Source of the DNA: Auricularia sp. M13
Lineage: Eukaryota; Basidiomycota; Agaricomycetes; Auriculariales; Auriculariaceae
Assembly: GCA_037042915.1 (NCBI GenBank)
Contig: CM073193.1
Span: forward strand, 2,914,001-2,978,000
Reading direction: 5' to 3'
Length of the DNA: 64,000 bases
The translations under genes were made by a program, and so were the position numbers. Under the pieces are notes generated by a model. That model was not told the origin of the DNA, searched no databases, and saw only the letters and a list, made by a program, of their open reading frames with translations. Every line of letters starts with the position of its first letter. Position 1 is the first letter of the stretch. This document shows positions 53,936-64,000 of this stretch, piece by piece.

Positions 53936-55006
53936 CTAATCGGCATGCATGGGCGCCGGCGGCTCGGAGTCGCCTTCCTCTTCGCTGCGCTTCCGCTTGC
54001 GATCGCCGAGGACGGCCGCGACGGACGGCAGGTCGCGCGGGGGCGACGGCTGCATGGACTGGCGACGGCGCCATTCGCCCTCTGGTTGCTGTTGTTGCTG
54101 CTGCCGTTCATAGTCGCGGTCGCGGTCCCGCGGGTCGTACTCTCCGCGCGCGCCTGATTCGGGGTACGCGTCGCGGACGGACTGGATGGGCACGAGATGC
54201 GGGCCCGGCTCGCGCTCGTCGGGGTGTGGCATGCCGTGCCCGGGCAGATACACCGGGCTGCGCGCGTGGCCCGCCGGGGAGCCCGCGCGCGCGTCGACGG
54301 CGTGCTGCGCAGGCGGCTCAGGGGCATATCCCTGTGGCGGCGGCGGCGGCGGGGGCGGCGGCGCGTACTGCTGGGGCGGGGGGTGGTGTCCATGGTGGGC
54401 GTGGTGTCTGGACGAGTGGTGGTGGTGTCTGGACGAGGAGGAGGACGTCGGATACGGCGGCACCGGGCTCGCGTAGTGGTGCTGGCTGGCATGGTGCGGC
54501 GGAGGCGGCGGCGGCGGCGCGTGCGCGTGCGGGTGGTGGTGGTGCGTGGGCGGCACCTGCTGGTAGTGTGCGACGGGGTCTCTGCGCGAGCTGCCGCTGG
54601 CGATCATGGGCTGCTGCTGTCTTTGTGCTGGCTGTGCCGCGTTCGGGTCCAATGTACCGAGTTTCTCGTATAGGATCCTGGGCCGCGGATAAGGATTTGA
54701 AACCCTGTCTGGTCGAACGACAGACTTACGAGCGTTCGAGGCGCAGACGTTGGATGTTGTGCTTGGTCTGCATCACTTGCACGAGGAGGCGGTCGTTTTC
54801 CTGTCCAGAACAATTGAAGAAAGTTAAGCCGAGGAGATAAAGTAAGAAAAAAGTAACAAGTTTCTTACACTTTCGACCTCCTTGACCTGTTTCTTGAGCT
54901 CTCTATACTTTGCTTGATAGCGCAACTCATCGTCGGATTGATGATGGGTATGCTGCCTGGACGGGCTGTGGTGGGCTGGGTCGAGCTGATGGGGGACGGA
55001 GGCCAT
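53936..55006 (-). CDS. INO80F-domain protein (INO80 chromatin remodeler subunit-like)
   Basis: Three exons. The N-terminal coiled coil DDELRYQAKYRELKKQVKEV, continuing ENDRLLVQVMQTKHNIQRLR and LERSILYEKLGTLDP, matches the short INO80F domain, so a nuclear role in the INO80 remodeler is inferred. The rest is low complexity: His/Pro tracts (HHHHPHAHAPPPPPPP), PQQYAPPPPPPPPPQGY, RDRDRDYERQQQQQQ and a C-terminal GDRKRKRSEEEGD that includes a likely nuclear localisation signal. Start 55006 is 120 bp from GRIM-19. Confidence 0.75.
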
Positions 55007-55126
55007 GAGCTAAGAAAGCGTCTGACTTGCAATACAGGTGCGGCATCGGATATATGAACCGCTGGTAAGCTTGGCCGTGTTTGGCAATTTTTGCGAGCCA
55101 TCTAGCCGGCGCCGTCGTCAGAGACC

Positions 55127-55561
55127 ATGGCGCACCCCTACACGCAGTGGGTGTTGGGCGTCTGGCGCTGCAGCATGGGCGCGACTGAACGCGCGCAGGG
55201 ATATGCCGCCTGCGGGCGGCTTCGAGACGATTCGCTACAAGCGCAGCCTGCCTGTGCGCGGCCCCGGGACCTACACCGTCCTGGGCGTTGTCGGCGGGCT
55301 GATGCTGTACGGGTCGTGGGTCATCGCGAAGGCGAAGGCGGAAAAGACGTGAGATTAGGTGCTGGTTTGCAGTTCCTGACAGGCTTGCTGAGCGCCACCC
55401 GCTGCAGCGAGCTCGCACGCGAGAAGGCGTGGGCGCGCATCCATCTTGTGCCCCTCTTGCTGGCCGAGGCCGACAGGGACGCGTTCCGACGCCAGCAGAT
55501 GCAATACGCGCGCGAGGCCGCGATAATGCGCAATGTGCCGGGCTGGAAGGTATGGGATTAG
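55127..55561 (+). CDS. Complex I subunit NDUFA13/GRIM-19
   Basis: Single-pass accessory subunit of complex I. Three exons (55127-55146, 55199-55348, 55408-55561) give 107 residues. Reads MAHPYTQDMPPAGGFETIRY, KRSLPVRGPGTYTVLGVVGG (into the membrane helix LMLYGSWVIA), then AREKAWARIHLVPLLLAEAD and ends IMRNVPGWKVWD. QDMPP-GG at the start and RIHLVPLL plus PGWKV at the end are family hallmarks. The intron donor GTGGGT was chosen to restore QDMPP. Confidence 0.95.
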   Translation: MAHPYTQWVLGVWRCSMGATERAQGYAACGRLRDDSLQAQPACARPRDLHRPGRCRRADAVRVVGHREGEGGKDVRLGAGLQFLTGLLSATRCSELAREKAWARIHLVPLLLAEADRDAFRRQQMQYAREAAIMRNVPGWKVWD

Positions 55562-55887
55562 ATTGGGTTTTTTTTGGTTTTTTTACGATGATTTCAGGTG
55601 GGCGCGCAAGGATACAACGAACCCAAGGGGACCGGAGGGAGAATCGGGCTGGCACTGTGACTAGAGTTGGTTGTGTGTGTGTATGTACGGGCGGTCGGCG
55701 GAGACGCCGGGCTGAGCGCGGGATCTGTTGCCGGATGGCGTTTGGGTCCGTGCAGCACCTCGTCCCAGCAGCCCCAATGCACTCCCTCGTTCTCAATTTG
55801 ACTTGCCGACGTGCACTCGCAGCTCGGCGTCTCTTTAAATGCGCCCATCTTTGCATGCGTGGCTTGTCCCCCCCTCTACTACTACCC
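55562..55887. other. Intergenic, GRIM-19 to HMG gene
   Basis: 326 bp holding T-runs just after the GRIM-19 stop and the promoter and leader of the HMG gene. Nothing else seen. Confidence 0.5.
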
Positions 55888-57730
55888 ATGGATCATCATC
55901 ACCAACCCGACACTCACCAACGCATGCCCGCCGCCGCCAACGCCGCCCACCAGTCCCCGCCCGCCGCCGTCGCGTCCGTCGACGACCTCGACTGGAACCA
56001 GCTCGATCTCGCGCTCGACAGCTACAACACCGTCTTCGAGCTCCCCGGCGCACACGACGCCTGGCAGCCCAAGCCAGACCCGTCCTCGCCGCTGTTCGAC
56101 CAGATCCCGTTCCCGCTCGCCGACGGCGACGAGCCCGCGATATTCGCGCCACATGACATGCCGTTCTACGGCTCGCCCGATATGCTCAGCATCCAGCCAT
56201 TCCCGCAACGCCAGCTCTTCCACGGCCCTTACCAGCCTGTCTTTCCCGTCGACAACGAGCACCCGCTCGACTCGCCCAGCGACCCCTTTCTGCTCGACTC
56301 CCCCTGGATGTCGGCCGCCGGTCCGGACACCCCGCTCACCGTCGCCGGCAGCCCGACATTCGCACACGCCCAGCCACCGGCACTAGCTCCCGCCAGCCTG
56401 CCCGCGCCCCAGGCCATCCGCCCGCTCATGCTCGCCCACCGCACATCGCTGCCCATCTCCATCCCGTCGACCCCCTACCGCTCGCAGCAGCGCTTCATCC
56501 AGCACTCCGCGCCCGCTGCCTACAGCCCCATCCGCCAGGTCCGCGAGCGCCGCCTCTCCACCATGGCCGCCGACGACGCGCCCCGCACCAGGCGCAAACG
56601 CTCGCCCGAGCCGTTTGACAAGGGTGCGCCCGCCCCCCGCGTACAATAGCAGCGCCTGACCCGTGATATCTCTTCCTGCCCTGGTTTAGGTCCGCCGCAG
56701 AGGTCCGAACTTCATCCTCCCAAACAGGCCCCTTCGACTTGGCAGGTGAGTCGCTCGAAGCCACGTCTCTCCTTGCCGCCCGGGGCCGACATCCCCTCTC
56801 CCCGCAGGTCTTCTTCGCCGACTGGCTCGAGGACCACCGCGCGCGCAACCCAAAGGTAAGCTAGCTAAGCAGCCATCTGTCACCGCCGGGATCCCTGCTG
56901 ACATAACCTCCTGCAGCAGCGCCTCAATGTGGCACAGGCGGCAAAGGAGGCCGGTCAGGTGTATCACAATCTCAGGCCGGAAGAACGCGAGGTGAGCCGC
57001 CCGTTCCTTCCGCGGCGCTAGGGGGATTCGCGGGTGGCTGACCACACACACACTCCGCAGCGCCTCAAGCTGCGCGCTCAGGAGGCCAAGGAGGACCGCG
57101 AGCGCGAGCTCGCCGAGTGGAAACGCAAACTCACCCCGGACGACATCCGGCGGGAGAACGCGTTCCGCGCGGCACAGCGCAAGGCCGGCAAGTCGCGCAA
57201 AGGCAACCTCAAGGACCCGAACGCGCCCAAGAAGCCCCTGTCTGCCTACTTCATGTTCCTCCAGAAGATTAGGTCCTCCCCGCAGCTTGTCCAGGAAGTT
57301 TTGTGAGTTTATTTCCTTTCCCCGCCGATGGTCTGCCTCAAATTTACCTTGCTGACTTGCCTTAAAAATCCCGCAGCGGCGATGAAACCGAGACGACGAA
57401 GCAGAGCGTCCTTGCCGCAGCCAAATGGCGGTCGCTCTCCGACGCGGAGAAGAAGGTACCTGACCGCCGACGTCATTGCCCTGTCGATTTGCTTGACTCA
57501 CGAGGTCTCCTTTCACACAGCCTTTCCTTGTGCAAGCCGAACAGGACAAGATTGCATACGAGAATGCCCGAAGACTCTACGAGGACCGTCACACGGGCAA
57601 CATTATCTATCGGTCGAGTGGCGATTTGGGCCACGGAAGCACCACGTCTGTACTGGCCTATGGGTCATTCGCGGCGGATGTCGCGACGGACGACGAGAGC
57701 GAGGGCCTCAGCGACCCTCATGACGAATGA
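55888..57730 (+). CDS. Two-HMG-box protein with an activation-like N-terminus
   Basis: Seven exons. Residues 1 to about 240 are Pro/Asp/Phe-rich and disordered, including DLDWNQLDLALDSYNTVFEL, an acidic-hydrophobic stretch that could activate transcription, and a nuclear signal RTRRKRSPEP. HMG box A: PPKQAPSTWQVFFADWLEDH with VAQAAKEAGQVYHNLRPEER. A basic linker (KAGKSRKG) precedes HMG box B: NAPKKPLSAYFMFLQKIRSS, VLAAAKWRSLSDAEKKPFLV and QDKIAYENARRLYED. The C-terminus is acidic (ATDDESEGLSDPHDE), as in HMGB proteins. A specific orthologue is not clear to me. Confidence 0.82.
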
Positions 57731-57899
57731 GTTCCCCACCCACCCCGTCTGCTAGAATTGGAACACTATTCGGTTCGTTTCCTTCGGTTATATTCAGGAA
57801 TTGTGCTTTTTCTTGTGGGATCGATTGACTTGGCGCTCTTTATGCCTCTTCCACGTTTTCTCCCCTCTCTTTTGCTCTGCGTCTCACGCTCACGACCCT

Positions 57900-58961
57900 T
57901 CACGACCCATCTCTCTCTGTTTGTCTCTCTTGTATCTCTAGTGTTCTACGCAACACTCCCCGCCGCTCGTCGTACAGTAGCTGTACTATGACTCCTGGAT
58001 CCGGATTCTCATCTTTTGGTGCGGCGCTCCCTGTGATACCCGTGGTGAGCTGTCGGAATATATACACTATGTAAGATACTTGCTTCTTCGTCGAATCTAT
58101 CACCCTACTCGCGGATGTATATCAGATACCGTGAGGATGGATGGCGAGAACAATAACGGACGAACCTCTTCGGCATATCCTAATCTGGACACCCACGTTC
58201 AGCCGCTGAACCCCGTCTTATCTGGAAGCGCAGATCCGGGATGTACCCCGGAGACTCACCGTTTGTAGAAGGGAATGACTGGGATCTGTGCGTGGACGAG
58301 GGCTTCGATCGCTTTGTGTGGGCCACCGGGAGCTGCCCGGGTTGCAGCGTCTGCCAGGGCCCAGTCCTGCGCGTGCTTGACGAGGAGGGCGCCAAAGCCG
58401 TATTTGCGGCTGCAGGGGAGACGCCCCGGCGATCCAGATCAGCCCAGTGTACACTCAATGGCGATAACATCGCATGGAGAAGGGATTCCCTACCTGTCGA
58501 CGCGGACGCAGAGCCGTTCTATCTTGTAGTACCCGCCCGGGGTAAGGCGGATGCGAATGGTGCCAGCCACGGCGCGCTCGGGGAGGAGACGCAGCACGAA
58601 ATGGGCCGTGGGGGAGAGGACGTCGTGCCTGGATTAGCAGCGGCAGGCAGCGTCAGTGGGCCCGCCCGTGTGAACGCACGTTCCTCCACAGTTACAGCGA
58701 AACTGCGGGGGGAACGCGAGATGAAGGCCGGCTCAACTCGTCGACCTCCGTGTCCAAAGGGAAGCGCTGCTCGTCGACGAAGCTGTGACGTCCATGTGAA
58801 CGCGTGAGTATCGATATATTAGTCTGAGAGGAGACAGGACCACGCGACCGCTGCAGCGGCCAATTGCGCGCTCACACTTGGATACGGAGATCTATGGCCT
58901 CCTGCAGGGCTTCAGCGGTCTCCACACGCTCTATCACGTAGGCTGGTGCTGGCAGTGGCAT
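57900..58961 (-). CDS. GNAT-family N-acetyltransferase
   Basis: The coding strand is minus; plus-strand open frames over the same bases are shadows. Spliced exons read MPLPAPAYVIERVETAEALQ, EAIDLRIQVFVDEQRFPLDT, EVDE, TAHFVLRLLPERAVAGTIRI, YYKIERLCVRVDSRKYGFGA, LLVKHAQDWALADAA, ALVHAQIPVIPFYKRLGYAE. The RKYGFGALL loop is the acetyl-CoA-binding R/Q-x-x-G-x-G/A motif; VFVDEQ and the HAQ...FYxRLGY tail are typical of fungal GNATs related to bacterial YjaB/ElaA types. The substrate is unknown. The C-terminal exon (57900-58000) is less certain. Six introns; the first is about 100 nt. Confidence 0.72.
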
Positions 58962-59204
58962 CGGGGCAAGAGTGACTCGGTCGTTTGCACATCCGACGCC
59001 GGCGCGTTACACCTTGAGATCGCACAAGATGGCATAATCTTCCGAGGCTTACAGAGGCAAACTCGCGCACATTTTGTACAGGTTCATGCTTGTCGTGAGA
59101 TGATTACAGTAGCCAGATGCCACCATGATGGCAGGCGCCGCCGCGGAGGCAAGTCCCAAAGCGGACATTGACGTGACGCCCGCTCTTCATCCAATCCGCT
59201 TTCG

Positions 59205-60187
<983 letters not shown>

Positions 60188-60547
60188 CCATAATATTCCC
60201 TTTCGCAATCCGCATTGCTGTGTCCATAAGTTTTGGAAGCCGCCTACTGTTGGCCGAAATCAGTCGTTTGATCCTCCAGATGATTCCATGTCGACCTCGC
60301 CCGCCTTACTATTTGCTCGGACCAAGACTTCTGGGCCGCCAAACCAGCCGTGTGGCCAAAGCGTACGCTAGATACACGCATGATTGCATTTCGGAGGCCA
60401 GTATACTACATATGCTGATGGGCAAGGATAGCCAAGAAAGCACATCGACAGCATGGAGTTCGCAACAAACCTATGGATAAAAAGGTGGGGTGTCCAAAGG
60501 AGCGCTTAACGCACATAATCACATAGCATAGCATGTCTTTCACACAC
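60188..60547. other. Intergenic, convergent 3' region
   Basis: 360 bp between the NDUFS8 and MRC1 stops; no gene signal. Confidence 0.5.
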
Positions 60548-63500
60548 TCAACCCTGTCGTTTCTTCTCGAGGAACTTGCCTAATTGACTGCCTTTGCCCT
60601 GCGCCTTCATGCCGACTTTCGCCTTGCGCTGTTCAGACGAGCTCGGCGCGATACGCGAGGAAGACGCGTGCCCGGTTACTGCAGACGCGGCGCCGCCACG
60701 ACGGAGGTTGGAGTTCTTGTTGGTCGCCTCGAGCTTGGCCCATGACTTCAGTTTGGCAGAAGGCACCGCAGCGGGACGCTGAATGACAATGGTTAGAATC
60801 ACGAAAGCAAGTCAAAACTATTCGCACCTTCACGAGCAGGTCCCTGTCAACCCTTTCGGCGACGACTTCGCGGTTCTTCACAGGGACTTCCTGAACTTCG
60901 AACTCGAGCTCTTCCTCGTCGTCGTCATTTGAGATCCAGTCTACGTCGTCGGGGTTGATAGACAAGGACGGCTTCGGGGGCATTGGTGAGCAGTGGGTCG
61001 GGCAGGGTTTAGCAATTGATTTACCTTATCATACTTGCTGAGTAGTTCTTCCCTGAGTTGACGGGGATCGACGATTCGACGACGCGGTGCTTCCTCTTCT
61101 TCGCGATCGCCTCCTTCCTCCTCGGCGATCTCGAGCTCGTCGTCGTCGGCCGTCGCAAAGTCCATTTCGGGGCACTCAAGTTTGTCGTCATCGATGGTCG
61201 CGTTATGGTACGTCTCGTAGAAAGCTTTGGTCTCGGGATGCTTGGCTATGGAACGAGTCAGCACAGAGTCAGTCTACATCATGGATGTGCACATACCCAG
61301 CTCGGGCAACGAGTCATTCTCGATATTACGAGCATGCTTGGCCGGGCGAGGTCGTTTGATCTTCCCGTCGTCGTCAGAATCATCGTCATCGAGGTTCAGG
61401 CCGTCGCGATGCCTCTGGCGGAGCTTTCCTTGAATAGCCCTCTCATGCAGTTGCTGGTTGGCTTCGTCGTCCGCCTTGAGGTGCTCCCTGGAATAGTTTC
61501 AGCACGCGTTTACTGAGCATCATTCAAAAGGGACTGACTGATGTTTCTCCGCGACGAGGTCGGGGGCCAGGACATCGACATCCATATCGGCATCGTCCAC
61601 CATGTCTTTGACCTCCTCCAGGATGGCAGCTTCGTCGATTTCTTCGTCTTGGGTGGCCGAAATGCCACCGAATCCAAGTCCAGTCTCGTCATCCGACTCG
61701 TCGGCCTGGTCTTGCACATAGTCGAACTGCATTTCCTTGCGTCTCTCCTCCTTCGCCTTCTGCTTGTCCGCGCGAGAAGCGCCGTCCTTCAAGACATTGA
61801 AAGCGTTTTTCTTGACGCGTTTCGACGGTGGAGGCTTCTCTCCCTCCTCTGCATCGGAGCCACCAGAGAAAAACCCGTCATCTTGCTGCGTCAGCGTTTG
61901 CTGTGTCGAACTTTCTGTTTGAGAAGGTTCGGCCGTACTCTTGCGTTTCAGACGCGAAAGTTTGAAGTGTGAAGGTGAACCTCCGGATGCGAATGGGCTC
62001 GGCTCAAGTGTACTGAAAGGTGTGCTCAGAGGGTGGATAGGGGTAAACTCGGGCCGTGTCTGCGTCAACAGCCTTTGGACAGCAGTCAGTTTCTGAAACC
62101 AAGTCTGAGCAAAGGACGCTTTACCCATTATCCTTGACAAACCAATCCTGTTTCGCCGCAGCCGAAACAACCTGTGTGGGCTCTTCGTCCATGTCCATTG
62201 CTAGGATCTCGTCATCGCGCTGTCGCTGGGAGTCGCTAATCCGGGTTCCCACGCGCCGCTGCTGCGTGGGCGTAAACTGCAAGCTCTGCTGCGTACTGCT
62301 CTCGTGGTTGCCGAAGAGGCGTCTCGGCTGCGAAGTGTGGTCAGTATATGGTGGCTGCACGAGCCATATGAGGACAGCACTCACAATCTGCTCCGAGACG
62401 GAGCGGGAGAGTAACGCGGGTCGCTGGGAGGGTTCGCCTTGTTCGAAGAGCTGCGTCAGACCGGGCCCGTCATCTTCACCTAGAGGGAAACCTGGGCTCC
62501 TGCGCTGCGACGGACTATCCTCTCCGTGGCGCACGGGGGAGTCCAGGGATAGTGTGGCGAGCGCAGGCCGTTCCTCTGTGGCAATGTCGCCGAGGACGCT
62601 ACGCGGTTGGCTCGCGTCATAAGTCGCCCTGCGCTGGAGCCTGCCAGCAAAAGGGGGTTGAGATACCACAGACTGGGGGGCGTTCTCCTTGTCCTCTTCG
62701 TCCGAGAAGTCCAATCCAAGGCTTAACTGGGGACCTGACGACAAGTCCGAATGCGCGTCCGCGACGAATCGAGGAGCTGCACGATTCTCCTTGTCCTCGC
62801 TATCGTCGAACGTGCGGAACTGGCTGTTCTCCTTGTCCTTCTCGGACTCGGAAGCTGAGCCTACGGGAGAGCTCGCACGACGGGGCACTGGAGCACCTGG
62901 GAAGCCAAGCAGACTACTTGCAGGTACAAGGACCTGAACCCGCACGTCATTCTGGTCCGAATCCGAGTCGTCCAGGACGAGTGCTGTCTTGCGCCTCTTG
63001 CCCAGTGCCTTACGCTTGGGCGGCATGTTCTCGTCCTCCTCCTCTGTGGCGTCACCCATGTCGTAGTCGCTCTGCGCGGCAAGGGACGAGACCGGCGGTG
63101 CCTCGTGATCGGTTTCCTCCACGGCGTCCTCATCGCTACCCAGGCCAGGACTGTCCTCGCGTGCAGACTCTTCGCCCGATTCGTCGTCGGCCTCGTTATC
63201 TGGAACATAATCCAGGTCACGTGCCTCTTCATCCGCTTCAGCGTCCGCCTTGGGAGCCTTAACGGGAGCCTTCTGCTCGTCTGGCACCTTGAGCGAACCG
63301 CCCCTGCGGATCCAATCCTGCTTCTTCTCTTCGCGCATTTTGGATCCTTGGGCTTTGGAGCGTGCGAGCAGGACCTTGTTCATATCCTTGGTATTCACGA
63401 CCGGCTGCTTGGGGTCCCGTATGAAGGTCGGCTTCGCCGCTGCGCGAAGGTCATCCACCGCGGAGCTAGATGAGAACCGGTCGATAGGAGAGGACGGCGC

Positions 63501-64000
63501 AGGCTTTGGGACATGGGTCGGCGGCGTAGCACTCGAGGCTGACCGAGATTGGAATGCCGAACTGCGAGTGCGTAAGCAGACCATCTGAGAGAAGATGTAA
63601 TCTTTGAACGCGCCTCATTTTCTGGGTCCACTGGCTCAACGGTAAGCGTTTATCGACATCAGCGCGCGATAACGAGACACGTTGATCTGGTGAATGTGTT
63701 CGTTGAGACCAAGCTATTGTGATTTCATAGGAGCTCACTGGAAATAATGCGCGCTGTTTCGCGCTCCATTTCCGCCTTCTCCTTCTTGGTGAGACGCTGC
63801 AATCATATTAATCATGATTCGCGTGCGCGAACGTCGATAGTACCTTAGGTTTCGCTGGTTTGCCCTGGGCAGCGGCTGCCTTGTTCTTCTTGGACTTGGA
63901 TTTGGACGCATCGTTATCCGAATCTTCAAAGAAATCGTTGTCCTTCGCCTTGCGCTTGGGACCAGGATTCTCGAGGCCTGCCAGCAGCTCGATGGGAGCG
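60548..64000 (-). CDS. MRC1: Replication checkpoint mediator MRC1/claspin-like (C-terminal part)
   Basis: Runs off the right edge; the N-terminus is outside. Fork-associated adaptor that relays Mec1/ATR signals to the Rad53/Chk kinase. The most upstream exon has GPKRKAKDNDFFEDSDNDAS and, after an intron, RLTKKEKAEMERETARIISS, the conserved helix of the family. A long acidic, Ser-rich middle follows, with SQ/TQ sites (FTPTQQRR, STQQTLTQQD). The Mrc1 domain spans KKNAFNVLKDGASRADKQKA, MQFDYVQDQADESDDETGLG and FGGISATQDEEIDEAAILEE. Further: SIAKHPETKAFYETYHNAT and the basic C-terminus LGKFLEKKRQG. At least seven introns. PSF2 in the same window is a partner at the fork. Confidence 0.87.

Noticed and set aside
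58241-58807. A plus-strand 188-codon protein
   Set aside because: The minus strand of the same bases splices into a convincing GNAT, so the plus-strand frame is its shadow.

Overview
The window is nuclear DNA of a basidiomycete fungus, most likely an Agaricomycete. Genes are compact and split by many short introns (about 45-65 nt; GTRNGY donors, CTRAC-like branch points). Several families are typical of that group: a velvet regulator, a YVC1-type TRP channel, an F-box/BTB pair and a DUF6533-like membrane protein. I can support 34 protein genes, one low-confidence ORF and one intron-bearing tRNA-Ala. I saw no rRNA, CRISPR, LTR element or transposase. All gene models come from reading splice sites against remembered family sequences; no search was run.

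Layout: 0-6.7 kb holds VAC14 (N-terminus only), AFG1, UreF, eIF3f, a small unknown gene and the tRNA. 7-17 kb holds RIB1, a mitochondrial PP2C, a ubiquitin protease, ARPC3, NOB1 and LEU2. 17-25 kb holds an F-box protein, the very intron-rich YVC1 channel, PSF2 (GINS) and a secreted M24 peptidase-like protein. 25-36 kb holds VPS17, a BTB protein, a CNS1/TTC4 co-chaperone, L-2-hydroxyglutarate dehydrogenase, NDUFA12 and glucosidase II beta. 36-46 kb holds a PHO80-like cyclin, a UPF0303 protein, an ArfGAP, a velvet factor and a multi-pass membrane protein. 46-64 kb holds a large PPR protein, prefoldin 2, an INO80F-domain protein, GRIM-19, a two-HMG-box protein, a GNAT, the TYKY subunit of complex I, and MRC1 running off the right edge.

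These are mostly core housekeeping genes: mitochondrial respiration (three complex I subunits, PP2C, AFG1, PPR), vesicle and vacuole traffic (VAC14, VPS17, ArfGAP, YVC1), translation and ribosome biogenesis (eIF3f, NOB1), and replication (PSF2, MRC1). Strands alternate almost perfectly from 22 to 37 kb. Seven divergent gene pairs have only 89-132 bp between start codons. Gene-poor gaps lie at 43.4-45.2 and 50.6-52.5 kb.

The most noteworthy observations are at gene-structure level: three well-supported GC-AG introns, two of them flanking a 29-nt exon that carries the active-site motif of L-2-hydroxyglutarate dehydrogenase; a 5-nt internal microexon in YVC1; a 4-nt first coding exon in VAC14; and three apparent one-base frame breaks in two genes, which may be assembly errors. 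I did not find a clearly new multi-gene system.
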